Positions 6,394 to 9,095 of a DNA stretch of 9,095 bases are shown here, in pieces. The notes below the pieces were generated by a model. That model was given only the letters and a program-made list of their open reading frames with translations, was not told where the DNA came from and did no database searches. Both the position numbers and the translations under genes were made by a program. The stretch is from Burkholderiales bacterium (GTDB lineage: Bacteria; Pseudomonadota; Gammaproteobacteria; Burkholderiales; CAIKXV01). The first letter of the stretch is position 1, and the number at the start of each line of letters is the position of its first letter. The stretch spans positions 1-9,095 of the forward strand of contig JACMMK010000149.1 of assembly GCA_014379045.1 (NCBI GenBank). Reading direction: 5' to 3'.

Positions 6394-7566
6394 TCAACCG
6401 ACCTCGTCCTGCCGCGCCAGCGTGCCCTCCTCGGCGCGCGCGCTGGCGCGAAGCTTTCGGCGCAGCACGACCAGATACCAGGCCCCGACGATCGGCCAGA
6501 GGTCGGCGACGGTGCGCGCCAGGCCCGTGTAGTTGAGCAATTGTCCGTAGGTCCACCGAAACGGCGCCAGCGCCAATACGGGCTGCGTCGCGTCCTGGAA
6601 CAGATGGATCGACAGGAACGAACAGACCAGGGCGGCGATACCGATGCGGATCATCATCGTACGCGGCAGCGCGAGCATCAGCGCAGAGACCGCGGTGCCG
6701 GCGGCGATGCCCAGCACCACTTCCATCGACAACCAGATGAACACCGACTGCGCCTTGAGCATCACCACGCCTGCAGCGAGCTTGATCAGCGCAGCCGTCG
6801 CCACGAGCGTACACATCGCGATCAACGCGTGCCAGCGCTTGCGCATCAGCGCCATCACGAACAGGCTGATCGCCAGCGTGTTGATCGCGACCGCGATCGC
6901 CGAGGGCACAGAGAACGCGCGCGGGGGCGTGAAGTCGGTGCCGGGTATCGGCAACGCATCGGGCAGCGACAGCGCCGAGAGGAGCGGCAACGATGGATCG
7001 ACCTGCGTCAGGAACCAGATTGCGATCAGCGCCAGGCCCGGATCCGCGATGGAAGCGGGCAGGCAGCAGTGCACGCGCAGGTCGCGGAAATGCCCCCACA
7101 ACGGCATGCGCCCGGTGCGTGCGGCAAGCAGTGCACCGAGCGCGGTGCCTGCGCTGTTCAGCATCAGGTCGATGCTCGACGCGACCCGCACCGGCAGATA
7201 CATCTGCGCGGTCTCGAGCCCGAAGCTCATCGATGTCCCGATCACGAGCGCGAGCGCCACCGCGAGGATCGGACGCATCCAGCGCATTGCTGCGAGCGTC
7301 AGCAACAACCCGAGCGGCACGTAGGCGATGACGTTGACGATGAGGTCGAAGCGCGGCAGGCGCCGCGGCCACGGCTCGTCGAGGAATGCGAGTGCGGGGG
7401 CGCCGGGGCTCGACCATCCGGTGAACGGCGACAGGCTCGCATAGACGATGACCAGCAGGTAAGCTCCGGCGAAATACCAAGCGAGTCGGCTCTCCCGGGC
7501 CTGTGCGAGCCGGAAATCGGTAACGACACGCGTGACGACCTGGGTATCCGGCCCTGCAGGATTCAT
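6394..7566 (-). CDS. VanZ-like family membrane protein with extended C-terminal membrane domain
   Basis: The 390-residue protein is predicted to be a polytopic inner-membrane protein. The N-terminal part (about 28-150) matches the VanZ-like domain: YASLSPFTGW (42-51), FDLIVNVIAYVPLGLLL (73-89), ETAQMYLPVR (118-127) and SSIDLMLNSAGTALGALL (130-147), with the conserved Glu/Gln and Asp/Asn residues. A loop (about 190-218) separates it from a second half with some five or six hydrophobic segments (about 222-242, 246-270, 274-300, 306-322, 354-368) and a polar tail. VanZ itself gives low-level teicoplanin resistance in enterococci by an unclear mechanism; proteobacterial relatives have no assigned function. 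ATG 7566 is the only start: no other ATG, GTG or TTG occurs before the first membrane segment, and no Shine-Dalgarno sequence precedes it. It is divergent from the DHH gene by two bases. Confidence 0.85.
   Translation of the reverse strand: MNPAGPDTQVVTRVVTDFRLAQARESRLAWYFAGAYLLVIVYASLSPFTGWSSPGAPALAFLDEPWPRRLPRFDLIVNVIAYVPLGLLLTLAAMRWMRPILAVALALVIGTSMSFGLETAQMYLPVRVASSIDLMLNSAGTALGALLAARTGRMPLWGHFRDLRVHCCLPASIADPGLALIAIWFLTQVDPSLPLLSALSLPDALPIPGTDFTPPRAFSVPSAIAVAINTLAISLFVMALMRKRWHALIAMCTLVATAALIKLAAGVVMLKAQSVFIWLSMEVVLGIAAGTAVSALMLALPRTMMIRIGIAALVCSFLSIHLFQDATQPVLALAPFRWTYGQLLNYTGLARTVADLWPIVGAWYLVVLRRKLRASARAEEGTLARQDEVG
7559..7562 (+). promoter_or_regulatory. Ribosome-binding site of the DHH phosphoesterase gene
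   Basis: AGGA stands six bases before ATG 7569 and supports that start. It lies inside the first codons of the divergent VanZ-like gene, so the two 5' ends share the same DNA. Confidence 0.6.
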
Positions 7567-7568
7567 CG

Positions 7569-8534
7569 ATGAAATTCTATGACGTTTTCAATGGCGACGC
7601 GGACGGCCTCTGCGCGATGCATCAGTTGCGTCTCGCCGAACCGCGCGAGGCAATCCGCATCACCGGTGTCAAGCGCGACATCGATCTGTTGAGTCGCGTG
7701 ACGGCTGCGCGCGGCGACGAACTGACCGTGTTCGACGTATCGCTCGAGGTCAATCGCGAGGCGCTCGAACGCGCGCTCGACGCCGGCGCGCGCGTGCACT
7801 ACTTCGATCATCATTTTGCCGGCGCGATCCCGCAGCGGCCGGGCCTGCGCGCGTATATCGACGGAGCGTCGGACACCTGCACCAGCCTCATCGTCGACCG
7901 CTTCCTCAATGGCAAATACCGCGCCTGGGCCGTCGTTGCCGCGTTCGGCGACAACCTGCGCGAAAGCGCATGGCGCGCTGCCGAGCCGCTCGCGCTGAAC
8001 GAGATGCAGATGCTGACGCTGCGCACGCTCGGCGAATGTATGAACTACAACGCCTACGGCGAAACCGTCGACGACCTGCACTACCATCCCGACGAGCTGT
8101 ACGACACGCTGCGTCGCTATGAGAATCCGCTCGACTTCGTCGTCGCCGAGCCGGTGTTCGAAGTGTTGCGCGCAGCGCTCTCCGACGATCTCACCCGTGC
8201 CTCCGAGATCCAACCGATGGTCGAACGCGACTCGGCGGCGATGTTCCTGCTGCCCGACGCGGCGTGGTCGCGGCGCATCTCGGGATTTTTCAGCAACCGC
8301 CTCAGCAATGCGTTTCCGATGCGCGCGCATGCGGTGCTCACGGTGCGCGGCGGCGGTTATCTGGTCAGCGTGCGCGCTCCCGCGAGCGTGCCGGTCGGCG
8401 CCGATGCGCTTTGCCGGCAATTCGAAAGCGGGGGCGGACGTTCGCGCGCCGCAGGCATTCAGCTGCTGCCCGAGGCCGACCTGCCGCGCTTCATCGCTGC
8501 GTTCGAACGCGCGTTTCCGACGCGTGCGGATTGA
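7569..8534 (+). CDS. DHH-family phosphoesterase
   Basis: This 321-residue soluble protein has the two-domain layout of NrnA/RecJ-type DHH phosphoesterases, which hydrolyse phosphodiester or phosphate bonds in short oligonucleotides, pAp or cyclic dinucleotides using Mn2+. Motif I is FNGDADGL (7-14; Asp10, Asp12), motif II FDVS with Asp56, motif III YFDHH (78-82), and motif IV probably AAFGDN with Asp128. A DHHA1-like C-terminal domain ends in GGGRSRAAGI (288-297). The usual motif I histidine is replaced by Asn8, and the usual GGGH histidine by Arg291. I believe these changes recur in a proteobacterial subfamily starting FNGDADG, sometimes misannotated as acetyltransferase, but I cannot check. 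The aspartates are intact, so metal binding is plausible. Substrate unknown. AGGA upstream supports ATG 7569. Confidence 0.88.
   Translation: MKFYDVFNGDADGLCAMHQLRLAEPREAIRITGVKRDIDLLSRVTAARGDELTVFDVSLEVNREALERALDAGARVHYFDHHFAGAIPQRPGLRAYIDGASDTCTSLIVDRFLNGKYRAWAVVAAFGDNLRESAWRAAEPLALNEMQMLTLRTLGECMNYNAYGETVDDLHYHPDELYDTLRRYENPLDFVVAEPVFEVLRAALSDDLTRASEIQPMVERDSAAMFLLPDAAWSRRISGFFSNRLSNAFPMRAHAVLTVRGGGYLVSVRAPASVPVGADALCRQFESGGGRSRAAGIQLLPEADLPRFIAAFERAFPTRAD
7574..7579 (-). promoter_or_regulatory. Candidate -10 element for the VanZ-like gene (possible leaderless mRNA)
   Basis: The minus strand reads TAGAAT (5 of 6 matches to TATAAT). It lies within the first codons of the DHH gene and ends seven bases before the VanZ-like ATG at 7566. 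That spacing would place the transcription start at or next to the A of the ATG, which fits the lack of a Shine-Dalgarno sequence. No convincing -35 hexamer is seen, and the short AT-rich patch also encodes KFY of the DHH protein, so chance is possible. Confidence 0.3.
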
Positions 8535-8582
8535 TCTGCAGATAAACGCGTCAGGTCGGATCCGTCGCGCAGGTCGTCCCGT

Positions 8583-9095
8583 TTAGACCATGCGTTTGGG
8601 ATCAGGACGATTGCGCGCGCCGTCCTCCGGTCCCGTGTCGTACTTCAGCACGCTCAGTTCGCCGTTACTTTCCATGAACGCTTCGCGTACCAGCCGGACA
8701 TCGTCGATGCCCTGCAGACGCAGTTCGGATTCCAGTTCGTCGATCGTGAGCATTTCTGCGCGCATGTTCTTGCGCAGGTAAATGCCCTCCTGCACCAGGC
8801 GCAGCGGCGCCGGCTCGAGAAATCGTCGGATCGCAACGAAATGATATCCGAGCCAATCGAGCAGGTAGCTCCAACCGGCGATCGTCGCCACCAGCAGCAT
8901 GCCGTCGACGATGGTCTCGTAGCTCCCCGACATGGCGTTTCCGGAGGCATCGGCGATCAGCACGAGCAGCAGTACATCGGCGATCGCCATCGACCCCACG
9001 TCGCGTCGAAGCACGAAGCGGAACAACATGAACAGGAACCAGTAGATCGCGGTACCACGCACCACGATCTCCAGCGGATCGATGCTGAAACGGAA
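8583..9095 (-). CDS. DUF421/YetF-family membrane protein (5' end cut by window)
   Basis: About 170 residues are visible. The frame is open to the window edge through FRFSIDPLEI, and the family normally has a P-L-E-(I/L)-V-x-R-G block at this point, so the true start lies outside; the in-frame GTG at 9065 is probably internal. The fragment shows VVRGTAIYWFLFMLFRFVLRR (first membrane helix, two adjoining pieces), DVLLLVLIADASGNAMSG, TIVDGMLLVATIAGWSYLLDW, and then the cytoplasmic YetF C-terminal domain: RFLEPAPLRLVQEG, NMRAEMLTIDELESELRLQG and SNGELSVLKYD. Family members such as Bacillus YetF and SpoVA-linked YhcN-type neighbours are membrane proteins of unclear biochemical role; some are involved in spore germination in firmicutes, which is not relevant here. 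It converges on the DHH gene across a 48-base gap in which I see no clear terminator. Confidence 0.87.
   Translation of the reverse strand, partial: FRFSIDPLEIVVRGTAIYWFLFMLFRFVLRRDVGSMAIADVLLLVLIADASGNAMSGSYETIVDGMLLVATIAGWSYLLDWLGYHFVAIRRFLEPAPLRLVQEGIYLRKNMRAEMLTIDELESELRLQGIDDVRLVREAFMESNGELSVLKYDTGPEDGARNRPDPKRMV

Noticed and set aside
6940..6985. The VanZ-like protein contains SLPDALPI, which resembles the well-known translation of Illumina adapter read-through in metagenome proteins.
   Set aside because: The underlying minus-strand bases (ctgcccgatgcgttgccgat) differ from the adapter (ctacacgacgctcttccgat) at several positions, and the frame continues normally on both sides, so this is natural coding sequence.
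6541..7572. Plus-strand open frame of 343 codons opposite the VanZ-like gene.
   Set aside because: The product is extremely rich in Arg, Gln, His and Asp, the usual result of reading a membrane protein gene backwards; the opposite strand has a convincing VanZ domain.
7563..8420. Minus-strand open frame of 285 codons opposite the DHH gene.
   Set aside because: It has no recognisable domain, and the plus strand carries complete DHH motifs and a ribosome-binding site. A short terminal overlap with the VanZ-like start also makes it unlikely.
8535..8582. Possible terminator in the convergent gap after the DHH gene (contains the palindrome CGGATCCG).
   Set aside because: The palindrome has no loop and no T-tract follows, so I see nothing that supports a terminator.
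1..9095. Whole window examined for CRISPR repeats, IS ends, tRNA/rRNA genes, toxin-antitoxin pairs, phage genes and riboswitches.
   Set aside because: No repeated units, transposase motifs, cloverleaf patterns or conserved riboswitch cores were recognised; coding density and base composition look uniform.

Overview
The window is compact, GC-rich bacterial chromosome with no stretch over 100 bases lacking a gene. It carries ten genes: eight complete and two cut by the window edges. Gene content points to a beta- or gammaproteobacterium: an RlmL-type rRNA methyltransferase, a HemJ-type protoporphyrinogen oxidase, a NodIJ-type ABC exporter, an Aquifex-Fd4-like ferredoxin, a VanZ-like membrane protein and a DUF421/YetF protein. 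I lean towards a betaproteobacterium, but this is inferred from family distribution, not from a marker gene. There are no tRNA or rRNA genes, insertion sequences, CRISPR arrays, phage genes or signs of recent transfer.

Layout. At the left edge (1-850, minus) is the N-terminal part of an rlmL-like 23S rRNA guanine methyltransferase. It is divergent from a long-chain acyl-CoA synthetase (902-2614, plus). The synthetase converges on a run of five closely spaced minus-strand genes plus a sixth slightly upstream. In transcription order these are: a thioredoxin-fold [2Fe-2S] ferredoxin (6296-5988), an alpha/beta hydrolase (5929-5291), a NodI-like ABC ATPase (5294-4356), a NodJ-like ABC-2 permease (4353-3568), hemJ (3530-3114) and a HIRAN-domain protein with an apparent signal peptide (3101-2658). 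The hydrolase and ATPase overlap by an ATGA, and the ATPase and permease are 2 bases apart. Those three are almost certainly one translationally coupled unit. A perfect TATAAT lies just upstream of the ferredoxin.

Further right, a 390-residue VanZ-like membrane protein (7566-6394, minus) and a DHH-family phosphoesterase (7569-8534, plus) start back to back, with only two bases between their start codons. The right end holds a DUF421/YetF-family membrane protein (minus) whose start lies outside the window.

How they may work together. The hydrolase/NodI/NodJ trio looks like an envelope exporter with a dedicated or co-regulated hydrolase. HemJ performs the penultimate step of haem synthesis in the inner membrane. 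The ferredoxin is a small electron carrier or cluster protein. I see no single well-defined pathway uniting all six. The points most worth a second look are the secreted HIRAN domain, the 2-bp divergent start arrangement (possibly with a leaderless vanZ-like mRNA), and the DHH protein lacking two usual histidines. I found no clear evidence of a wholly new defence or mobile system here.
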